NCBI GenBank assembly: GCA_950097015.1
Contig: CATNEN010000034.1
Coordinates: forward strand, 324,501 to 388,500
DNA from: Macrostomum hystrix
Lineage: Eukaryota; Platyhelminthes; Macrostomidae
Direction of reading: 5' to 3'
DNA length: 64,000 bases
The notes under the pieces were generated by a model. The model was not told the DNA's origin. It did not search any database and saw nothing but the letters and a program-made list of their open reading frames with translations. Position 1 is the stretch's first letter, and the number at the start of each line of letters is the position of its first letter. Of this stretch, positions 46,657-55,129 are shown piece by piece. The translations under genes and the position numbers were made by a program.

Positions 46657-47151
46657 CATCAAGTGTATCTTTCAATCAGTTTTCAAGGCCGAAGGACACA
46701 GTCGCCCGCGCAGTCCAGAGAACAAGAGATTAATAAACGTCATTGAGTCTACTCGAAGGACGAAGGACTTGAGACGATTAGCCCTCCACCTCCGCAAACT
46801 CAAACATGTCTTTGGCGGATTGTGTTCCAGGAAATTTCCTGGAAATCCTGTCAAAAAAATAATTCGCGGAATTCTCTGCGCACTTCTGTGCCAGGAGAAA
46901 ATAATTATTGCCGTAAAGCTACACCAACAACACCCACATTGACGGGCAGTCGGCATGCCATGCAATCGGTAGCCTTATTTGGGTCTGCGGAGGCGCTGAG
47001 GGCCTGCCCGTTGGTTTCCAGTTGCGCATCCCTGCCGACGGCAAATTGCAGACAGGACTCGGAATGAAGCGCGCGGGGGCGAATTTTCAATAATCTTCAA
47101 TTGCAAACAGTGCGAGAAATGGAATCTGAGTCTGGCGATTGCTGCTGCTTG
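46657..47151. other. Upstream region of the eight-cysteine gene
   Basis: Single-copy sequence with moderate G+C. It contains only short overlapping frames on both strands, without recognisable motifs. It probably holds the promoter-proximal region of the next gene. Confidence 0.45.
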
Positions 47152-47159
47152 TATAAATA
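47152..47159 (+). promoter_or_regulatory. TATA box of the eight-cysteine gene
   Basis: TATAAATA lies in the context CTTGTATAAATAGC. An initiator-like TTCCAGTTTC follows about 30 bp downstream, with the likely transcription start at the A at 47185. That places the ATG at 47162 upstream of the RNA start, so translation should begin at 47225. Confidence 0.8.
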
Positions 47160-47224
47160 GCATGCCAATTCATCCAGGCTTTCCAGTTTCACTAGAGGCG
47201 GATCACTTTAGCTCCAACCCGAGG

Positions 47225-47773
47225 ATGCGACTCTTTCTAATCATCATCGCTGCGCTGGCTGCCGCTCCGGCCGCATTAGGCGCCACCACTGCCGAGTTCG
47301 CCGACCTGGCCGCGCAGCTGAAGCACTACTGCGCTGGCCGGCTGACCAATATTCACCAGGAAGACTGGTTCAACGGCAACCTAGTCTGGACGGTGTCCAA
47401 TAGGGACGCGGCTACGGATGAGAACTTCATCGACCAGATTGGCCGATCGCTGGATCTGGTTAGCGACCGCGGAATGCCGTGCAGCTACGAGAATCAGAAG
47501 GTCTGGCGTGTGGGCGGTGTCTCCTGCCTTCCTGGCGCTCCCTGCTACCGCCAGCAGGTGTGCACCAGCGTGCAGCCGGCTCAGCTGTCGCTGCATGGCA
47601 ATCTGGCCTGCTCCAAGGATGAAATCTATCGCAATGACGAAGAGATTGCCTTTGTAGACACGAAAGTCGACTGCCTCGGACTGAGGGCCTACAGGCGAGT
47701 GCTGGTTCGCGCCAAACGTTGCCGCTTGCTGGTGAAGGTGCCGGGGCCTAGCGGTAGAAAAAGCTCAGCCTGA
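47225..47773 (+). CDS. Small secreted eight-cysteine protein, 182 aa, unknown family
   Basis: Start chosen at 47225 because the more upstream in-frame ATG (47162) lies between the TATA box and the likely RNA start, and because this Met opens a good signal peptide (MRLFLIIIAALAAAPAALGA, cleavage near residue 19). The mature chain of about 160 residues has eight cysteines (in HYC, MPC, VSC, APC, QVC, LAC, VDC and KRC). This is compatible with four disulfides and an extracellular role. The C-terminus is basic (RVLVRAKRC, PSGRKSSA). Codons are G/C-rich at third positions, unlike the A/T-rich surroundings, which supports real coding. It has no intron and two AATAAA signals follow. I do not recognise the family. 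Confidence 0.8.
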   Translation: MRLFLIIIAALAAAPAALGATTAEFADLAAQLKHYCAGRLTNIHQEDWFNGNLVWTVSNRDAATDENFIDQIGRSLDLVSDRGMPCSYENQKVWRVGGVSCLPGAPCYRQQVCTSVQPAQLSLHGNLACSKDEIYRNDEEIAFVDTKVDCLGLRAYRRVLVRAKRCRLLVKVPGPSGRKSSA

Positions 47774-47848
47774 TCTCACTTCTGACTCAGATTTTGATCT
47801 AGCCCCCACCTCAACTTGTGGGAGAAAACGGCTTAACACTTAACAAAA

Positions 47849-47862
47849 AATAAAACAATAAA
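47849..47862 (+). terminator. Two overlapping-region polyadenylation signals
   Basis: AATAAA at 47849-47854 and again at 47857-47862, about 75 bp after the stop codon. Confidence 0.75.
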
Positions 47863-48086
47863 CAAGGACAGCAATAGAGTTATTCCGATTTTATCGTCCA
47901 CAGAATACTTTTTGCGCGATGCTTTTCGGCAGATTTTCGATGAGTTGGTGCTCAAGCTTTACTCGTATATTTCGTGCTGCTCCGTTCAGATTGCCACAGG
48001 CAGAGATCATAATCTGAACTTTTTAATTGCTCTGTAGTAAAAAAGAAAGTGGAATAAGACGATAGCGACCTAAGCCAGATCATTGG

Positions 48087-48430
48087 TTTTGTTGATATTG
48101 TCACAAAGACTGTTGATATTGTCACAAAGACTGTTGATATTGTCACAAAGACTGTTGATATTGTCACAAAGACTGTTGATATTGTCACAAAGACTGTTGA
48201 TATTGTCACAAAGACTGTTGATATTGTCACAAAGACTGTTGATATTGTCACAAAGACTGTTGATATTGTCACAAAGACTGTTGATATTGTCACAAAGACT
48301 GTTGATATTGTCACAAAGACTGTTGATATTGTCACAAAGACTGTTGATATTGTCACAAAGACTGTTGATATTGTCACAAAGACTGTTAATATTGTCACAA
48401 AGACTGTTAATATTGTCACAAAGACTGTTG
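48087..48430. repeat. 21-bp minisatellite (TTGATATTGTCACAAAGACT)
   Basis: About sixteen nearly perfect copies; the last two or three have TTAATATTG. Because 21 is a multiple of 3, three frames stay open; these are artefacts. Confidence 0.95.
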
Positions 48431-48435
48431 AATAA

Positions 48436-48861
48436 GTGACTAACGATTATTAATACAGTGACCAACGATTTTTAATACAGTGACCAACGATTATTAATAC
48501 AGTGACCAACGATAATTAATACAGTGACCAACGATAATTAATACAGTGACCAATGGCTGTTAATACAGTGACCAACGATTATTAATACCGTGACCAACGA
48601 TTATTAATACAGTGACCAACGATTATTAATACCGTGACCAACGATTATTAATACAGTGACCAACGATTATTAATACAGTGACCAACGATTATAAATACAG
48701 TGACCAACGATTATTAATACAGTGACCAATGGCTGTTAATACAGTGACCAACGATTATTAATACAGTGACCAACGGTTATTATTACAGTGACCAACGATT
48801 ATTAATACAGTGACCAATGGCTGTTAATACAGTGACCAACGATTATTAATACAGTGACCAG
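48436..48861. repeat. 22-bp minisatellite (AATACAGTGACCAACGATTA)
   Basis: About nineteen copies with point variants. Four carry CAATGGCTGTT instead of CAACGATTATT, spaced irregularly. It starts directly after the 21-bp array. Confidence 0.93.
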
Positions 48862-49673
48862 TTTACAATAGTCCTTGTAGTAGTATTCGTAGTGAATGGA
48901 GAGAAATGCAAGTTGAAGATTGTCACATTTTTTCAGTGAAAAAGCGCGTAGAAAAAATATTTTATTGCCCATTCATTTTGTAAAAAGCGAAGTGAAGTAC
49001 ACAAGCAAAGTCCTCTCCTTGACCTGGCATTCAGCAGCCTAGATCATCGACCTTCAGAAGTCTTGACTCCGAGATGCCAGAGGCCCACCAGCAGGAGAGT
49101 CTGTCTAACTGTATCAAAAGTCAAGCTGATCTCAATCATCCTGCATTGCACCAAGGGCGTTTTAAGCACGAGTGAACTAGGAATTTTTTTATTTCTTAAA
49201 AACTGAAGCCAATACCTTATCGCCAGCTCAAAATTAAATCGGCGAGATCGCCAGGACACTGCTATCAGAGTTCTGCGTCAGTCGAGTAGCCACAGAACGA
49301 CACAGCAAATCTATTTGACTCGGAGACTTGTGCTCACTTTGTTATTGAGCAGAGGTCAAGATTTACAGCCAGCACATTAAACCACTATCGGAGTCCCATG
49401 CTCAGCTGGGCATGTATAAACAAACTTCTTTATCTATGTCTCTGCTCATTCTAAAATCTCAGCCAACAAGCTTCTCCCCCCAGAATTGTTCTGCGTACTC
49501 ATTCTCAGGTTAGAAACCAAATGAAGATGGGGTAGATGGACCATTGCACAGTGACCATTGAAACCCAATAAAATGAATGCATAAAATGTGAGATTGTCTA
49601 CCTAACCCCAACCTGAGAGCACGGCAAGTGACCATAGTCTATACCAGCTTGCATTAGCAGCATAACCCGAGCA
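48862..49673. other. Upstream region of the fax-like gene
   Basis: Mostly unique sequence. It includes a possible dead reverse-transcriptase remnant (49044-49200, minus) and the presumed promoter and 5' UTR of the fax-like gene. The CTATACC motif near 49640 is too weak to call a TATA box. Confidence 0.45.
49044..49200 (-). pseudogene. Possible reverse-transcriptase remnant
   Basis: The minus-strand frame contains IEISLTFDTVRQTLLLVGLW followed by HLGV. This resembles RT motif A of non-LTR elements (DLSKAFDTV.H..LL..L...GI), including the FD pair, but flanking RT motifs are absent. It could be chance. Confidence 0.25.
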
Positions 49674-51065
49674 ATGGGCAACCTCGCTAGCAATGGCGGG
49701 CCAAGGATCACGAGCTACAAGCCGGGCAAAGTGTACTTGTTCACCTTTCCCAGCATCCGCTGCTGCCCAACCATATCACCGTTCGCGCTGAAGGTGGAGT
49801 CCTGGCTGCGGCTTAACGGCATCGAGTACCAGGCCGTCCGCAGCTACAGCCACTGGAGCAAGAAGGGCCAGGTGCCATTCGTCGAAGTCGACGGTCGCGA
49901 GATCAACGAGTCCAGCGTCATCATCAGGGAGCTGGCGGCCAAGTTTAACAAGTCCGAAGGCTTGACGCCGGAGCAGCAGGCGATCTCCAGCATGGTGGAG
50001 GCCATGGTGGACAACCATCTAGTTTGGTCTTACAGTCACTACCGAATGCTGGGTCCTGAGGCTCCGGTCTTCTTCGAGATGTGGGAGGGCATGGGCGCCA
50101 TTAAGAGGGCCATCGCGTCCCGAACAATTCCAAGAAACTATCGCTCCAGACTCGAGGCCCATGGCATCGGGCGGAACACGGACGAGGAGGTCCACGCCAT
50201 GGGCTGCGACGACATCAGGGCGTTGTCTGGCCTGCTGGGCGACAAGCAGTTCCTGCTGGGAGGCAACGCTCCGACCGCAGTTGACTGCGCTGTGTTCTCT
50301 CACCTAGCCCAGATCTGGTGAGTTAATCAGGTTTTTCGTTCTACCTGCGGCAACATAAACAATGGGAGTGACCATCACTATACAGTTTTTATTGCAGCGG
50401 GGATGCGGACAATGGCACTCATTTGGTGACATTAGACCAGCAGCCAGCAAGGAGGCAATTCTGCTCATTTCGCTGACTCCTGAGCACACACGCACACAGA
50501 TACCGTACGCAGGCACAAACTCACACAGGTGTGTACATCTGCTCTGACTTTCTCATCGTCAGGCAGTGTACACTTTCACTGAGCCTTGGTGGTTGGCCCC
50601 TTAAAGGCGCGAATTGCACGAAAAGCCCGCAACAAGCCTTCTATCCTCGGCTGCGCCCCAAATAAATGTGGCCTCGCTGCGGAATCGAGCTCTAGAACCT
50701 TGATGCGAAAGGCAAATGCTTTAATCGCTCTGCCACTCACCTTCTAGGGAGTGACCATCGGGATGGGAGAGACATAATTACTGTAGCATAAGGACAATTC
50801 GTGTCACTTGTACGTACGGCTATCTAAAATTATACAAAATGTAGTGAAGTGATCGGATTGAAACTTAGATCCCCGGTGCCTCTGAAGGTATTCGCCGCTG
50901 AAGCCGCCGCACAAAGCCGTGATGGAGACTGAGGCGAAGAACCTTGGACCCTACCTGGACAGACTGAAGCAGCGGATCTGGCCCGACTGGGACGAGTTCT
51001 GCCCGGCCAACTTGCAGCCGAATGACGAGCTGCCATCTGAAGAGAGCCAGCCACCATCGAAGTGA
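49674..51065 (+). CDS. fax: Failed axon connections (FAXC/fax) family protein, two exons, 273 aa
   Basis: Exons 49674-50317 and 50888-51065 join in phase 2 (TG/G = Trp) with GT/AG borders, giving 822 nt to the TGA stop. The N-terminal thioredoxin-like GST domain (about 18-100) shows CCPTISPFALKVESWLRLNG and KKGQVPFVEVDGREINES. The C-terminal helical GST/metaxin-like domain contains LLGDKQFLLGG, PTAVDCAVFSHLAQIWYSPL and IWPDW, typical of the family. Drosophila fax modifies Abl-dependent axon growth; the vertebrate relative is FAXC. The start MGNLAS fits an N-myristoylation signal (Gly2, Ser6), suggesting membrane attachment (inference). The 570-bp intron contains a minus-strand SINE. The third-position G/C bias is strong. 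It could instead be a closely related metaxin-like or CDR-type GST. Confidence 0.9.
50364..50376. repeat. Left target-site duplication of the intronic SINE
   Basis: GGGAGTGACCATC, repeated exactly at 50747-50759. Confidence 0.8.
50377..50746 (-). mobile_element. tRNA-derived SINE in the fax-like intron
   Basis: On the minus strand: GAGTGGCAGAGCGATTAAAG (A box), GAGCTCGATTCC (B box), then GCGAGGCCACATTTATTTGG and GCGCAGCC, the shared body, and a tail ending in ATAAAAACTG. It is flanked by the 13-bp direct repeat GGGAGTGACCATC, which supports retroposition. It lies antisense to the host gene and makes up two thirds of its intron. Confidence 0.88.
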
Positions 51066-51420
51066 CCATCAGGAGTGACCTTAGGGAGTGACCTCGGGAG
51101 TGACCATCGGGGTGTTCATCGGGAGTGACCATCACGAGTGACCATTGGGGTGTCCATTGGGAGTGACCTTCGGGAGTGACCTCGGGAGTGACCATCGGGA
51201 GTGACCATCACGAGTGACCATTGGGGTGTCCATTGGGAATGACCATTGGGGCGTCTATTGGGAGTGACTAACGGGAGTGACCATCGGGAGTGACCATCAC
51301 GAGTGACCATTGGGGTGTCCATTGGGAGTGACCATTGGGGCGTCTATTGGGAGTGACTAACGGGAGTGACCTCGGGAGTGACCATTGGGAGTGACTATTA
51401 GGAGTGACTATTAGGAGTGA
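51063..51420. repeat. Minisatellite starting at the fax stop codon (GGGAGTGACCATC)
   Basis: About 26 imperfect copies of a 12-15-bp unit such as GGGAGTGACCATC or GGGGTGTCCATT. The first unit straddles the TGA stop (AAG-TGA-CCATC). It lies in the 3' UTR, before the poly(A) signal. Larger doublets of about 100 bp occur at 51120-51330. Confidence 0.92.
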
Positions 51421-51518
51421 CAGTTACAAGCTGTCATTAGCCAATTTTTTACATGGAAAAAAGTGATAAAATGATTGATAGCTCTTGTCGCCGCTATAGT
51501 TTAATTCAATTATTATAA

Positions 51519-51524
51519 AATAAA
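51519..51524 (+). terminator. Likely polyadenylation signal of the fax-like gene
   Basis: AATAAA about 450 bp after the stop, beyond the 3' UTR minisatellite, in an A/T-rich stretch. Confidence 0.55.
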
Positions 51525-51707
51525 CATTTACCAGATATAAAAAATATTTTTTCAATATGATTTTTTCTAAAGAAACTTTCAGCCCTAAAATGTGCATTCA
51601 CACCAGACAAAGAGCTTGTGTCTCCTGTTAGTATGGTCATGCTTGAATAAAGTATTTTTGCACATTTTAATAACAAAAAACTAATTTGGAGATAAAAAAG
51701 ATGCCTC

Positions 51708-52742
51708 TTAGTCCCACCCTAGCCTTCAGGTTCTCACCCTAGCCTTCAGGTTCTCACCCTAGCCTTCAGGTTCTCACCTTAGCCTTCAGGTTCCCACCCT
51801 AGCCTTCAGGTTCTCACCCTAGCCTTCAGGTTCTCACCCTAGCCTTCAGGTTCTCACCTTAGCCTTCAGGTTCTCACCCTTAGCCTTCAGGTTCTCACCC
51901 TAGCCTTCAGGTTCTCACCCTAGCCTTCAGGTTCTCACCCTTAGCCTTCAGGTTCTCACCCTTAGCCTTCAGGTTCTCACCCTAGCCTTCAGGTTCTCAC
52001 CCTAGACTTCAGGTTCTCACCTTAGCCTTCAGGTTCTCACCTTAGCCTTCAGGTTCTCACCCTTAGCCTTCAGGTTCTCACCCTAGCCTTCAGGTTCTCA
52101 CCCTAGCCTTCAGGTTCTCACCCTTAGCCTTCAGGTTCTCACCCTTAGCCTTCAGGTTCTCACCCTTAGCCTTCAGGTTCTCACCCTTAGCCTTCAGGTT
52201 CTCACCCTAGCCTTCAGGTTCTCACCTTAGCCTTCAGGTTCTCACCCTTAGCCTTCAGGTTCTCACCCTAGCCTTCAGGTTCTCACCCTTAGCCTTCAGG
52301 TTCTCACCCTTAGCCTTCAGGTTCTCACCCTAGCCTTCAGGTTCTCACCCTAGCCTTCAGGTTCTCACCCTAGCCTTCAGGTTCTCACCCTTAGCCTTCA
52401 GGTTCTCACCCTAGCCTTCAGGTTCTCACCCTAGCCTTCAGGTTCTCACCTTAGCCTTCAGGTTCTCACCTTAGCCTTCAGGTTCTCACCCTTAGCCTTC
52501 AGGTTCTCACCCTAGCCTTCAGGTTCTCACCCTTAGCCTTCAGGTTCTCACCCTAGCCTTCAGGTTCTCACCCTTAGCCTTCAGGTTCTCACCCTAGCCT
52601 TCAGGCTCTCACCCTAGCCTTCAGGTTCTCACCCTTAGCCTTCAGGTTCTCACCCTAGCCTTCAGGTTCTCACCCTTAGCCTTCAGGTTCTCACCCTAGC
52701 CTTCAGGTTCTCACCCTAGCCTTCAGGTTCTCACCGTAGGTT
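51708..52742. repeat. 20/21-bp minisatellite (CCTTCAGGTTCTCACCCTAG)
   Basis: About 50 copies. Two length variants alternate (CCCTAG and CCCTTAG, plus a shorter CCTTAG), so no reading frame persists. The pyrimidine-rich unit resembles a 3' splice-site tract (TTCTCACCCTAG), but I see no exon next to it. Confidence 0.95.
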
Positions 52743-53241
52743 CTCCCCACCGATTCTTCAGGTTCACCTCTCAACCCTCAGATTCTTTAATTTTACTTAG
52801 TTCAGGCTTTCTTACATTGCAAATAAATTTGTGAATCACGAAGGCAATTTTTTAATCGGTGTTATTACGATCCAAAAATGTCCTTATCGAGTAGTAATGA
52901 TTTTCTCTCCAACAAAGACGAATGGGGAATACTCGTATAGAAAGATTTTTCATAATAAATTTGTTGAAATTCTATAAATATATTCTCGTGTTCTAGTGTT
53001 TGCCCAGAGTGAAAGTAGAGCGCGATTGAGCAGCTTTACAGGTGCAACAGCTGCCGTGGTGAAAAAAAAGGATTGTGGAAACCAAACGCTGGAAAAAAAT
53101 TTTTTTCAACGGAAATCGCAATCGCTATTAGAGGCTTTGTTAATTGATCAGTTGGAAGATATCTTTATCCAATTTTCTTCTAGTCTGCTTCTGGTAACCT
53201 TCAAACTGAATAGGCATGTAGCCCTGCAGTAAGGAATCGCT
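52743..53241. other. Gene-poor sequence with an unsupported 78-codon frame
   Basis: A frame at 52996-53232 reads MFAQSESRARLSSF...HVALQ and ends at TAA. It has mixed composition, no known motif and no splice or promoter context. I cannot call it a gene. Confidence 0.4.
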
Positions 53242-54029
53242 CCATTCTATTCTATTCCATTCTATTCCATTCTATTCCATTCTATTCCATTCTATTCCAT
53301 TCTATTCCATTCTATTCCATTCTATTCCATTCTATTCCATTCTATTCCATTCTATTCCATTCTATTCCATTCTATTCCATTCTATTCCATTCTATTCCAT
53401 TCTATTCCATTCTATTCCATTCTATTCCATTCTATTCCATTCTATTCCATTCTATTCCATTCTATTCCATTCTATTCCATTCTATTCCATTCTATTCCAT
53501 TCTATTCCATTCTATTCCATTCTATTCCATTCTATTCCATTCTATTCCATTCTATTCCATTCTATTCCATTCTATTCCATTCTATTCCATTCTATTCCAT
53601 TCTATTCCATTCTATTCCATTCTATTCCATTCTATTCCATTCTATTCCATTCTATTCCATTCTATTCCATTCTATTCCATTCTATTCCATTCTATTCCAT
53701 TCTATTCCATTCTATTCCATTCTATTCCATTCTATTCCATTCTATTCCATTCTATTCCATTCTATTCCATTCTATTCCATTCTATTCCATTCTATTCCAT
53801 TCTATTCCATTCTATTCCATTCTATTCCATTCTATTCCATTCTATTCCATTCTATTCCATTCTATTCCATTCTATTCCATTCTATTCCATTCTATTCCAT
53901 TCTATTCCATTCTATTCCATTCTATTCCATTCTATTCCATTCTATTCCATTCTATTCCATTCTATTCCATTCTATTCCATTCTATTCCATTCTATTCCAT
54001 TCTATTCCATTCTATTCCATTCTATTCCA
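53242..54029. repeat. Perfect decamer satellite (ATTCTATTCC), about 79 copies
   Basis: The 10-bp unit repeats without a single visible variant over about 790 bp; the only irregularities are at the two ends (CATTCTATTCTATTCC at left, TTCCACCC at right). Confidence 0.97.
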
Positions 54030-54546
54030 CCCTCACAATACAGTCCAAGAACCAGCCTAGTGAACAGAGCATTCTCAATTTTGTCCAGGGTCCTCTCAGA
54101 TGCCTCAGATGCAACAGCGGCATTTAGCGCACACTTGCTGGCAAACAGAAGGAAAAAACTGCCTCATTTTTTCTTGCAGGGTCTAGGCTGCAGCGCAAGA
54201 TCTACTGAGTGAGGCAAATGAGCTGGGATGGAATGCTAGGAGGAGGTGGGGACGAGGAAGAATGGAAGGAAACTGCCTGCCCGCCGACACCAATTAGCTA
54301 TTCTTTAATTGCTCCCAAGCTAAAAGTTGAATGGGGAAAAATCTGCTGTATTCCCACTTTTCGGGTCTCCTTCTCTATTCCCATTTTCTGGTTCCAGGCT
54401 TTCATGTCTCCTGGCAGTGGTGCCTTGCGTTGCCAGTGTGTAGACTTTGTAGGTTTACTTTCCTCAGGTGACTAAATACAAGTAATAAACCTAATTCATC
54501 TTCTTTTGGTGTTCCCAAGCTTCGGCAAACTGTTGCGCCGTTTCAA
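54030..54546. other. Gene-free sequence
   Basis: Mixed composition. An 88-codon frame at 54209-54475 has no recognisable motif or supporting context. Confidence 0.45.
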
Positions 54547-54885
54547 GTGGTCTACTGGCATCTATAAACTGGCATCTATAAACTGGCATCTATAAACTGG
54601 CATCTATAAACTGGCATCTATAAACTGGCATCTATAAACTGGCATCTATAAACTTGCATCTATAAACTAGCATCTATTAACTGGCATCTATAAACTAGCA
54701 TCTATTAACTGGCATCTATAAACCGGAATCTATAAACTGGCATCTATAAACTTGCATCTATAAACTAGCATCTATTAACTGGCATCTATAAACTAGCATC
54801 TATTAACTGGCATCTATAAACTTGCATCTATAAACTGGCATCTATAAACTGGAATCTATAAACTGGCATCTAAATACTGGAATCT
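54547..54885. repeat. 14-bp minisatellite (CTGGCATCTATAAA)
   Basis: About 24 copies with CTAGCATCTATTAA and CTTGCATCTATAAA variants that recur in the same order, indicating a higher-order block of about 84-98 bp. Confidence 0.95.
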
Positions 54886-55129
54886 AAAAAATTTACTTAA
54901 ACTAGAAAGATTTCGCTACATAATATTTCCATCCGAAATGAAGGTCACTGATTGGTTGAGACCAATCAGCCAATCGCGATGCAGCTAGCCCGCTGTGGAC
55001 GCCAGCAAGGAAGGAAAGAAATATGGTCCCCCAGCTAAAGTGGTCTTACTAAATCTGCACCACAATATAATCAAGCGTTTTGCTGTTGTCAGTGAAAACA
55101 ACAATCATTTTAAAGACATTTTTCAGAAA
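54886..55129. other. Promoter and 5' UTR region of the receptor gene
   Basis: Sequence upstream of the chosen start codon. A frame is open from 54995 in phase with the receptor start, but the residues before Met at 55130 do not look like a secretory N-terminus, so I treat them as untranslated. Confidence 0.5.

Noticed and set aside
47162-47224. Upstream in-frame ATG as start of the eight-cysteine protein
   Set aside because: It lies between the TATA box and the expected RNA start, and the extension would bury the signal peptide.
48070-48465. Frames with CDNINSL, TVFVTIS or LLILSQR repeats
   Set aside because: Artefacts of the 21-bp minisatellite.
52996-53232. 78-codon frame as an exon of the receptor or a separate gene
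   Set aside because: No similarity to any receptor segment, no matching splice phases and no known motif.
54995-55129. Upstream in-frame ATG extending the receptor N-terminus
   Set aside because: The extension (MDASKEGKKYGPP...) is polar and would mask the signal peptide; family members start with the hydrophobic segment.
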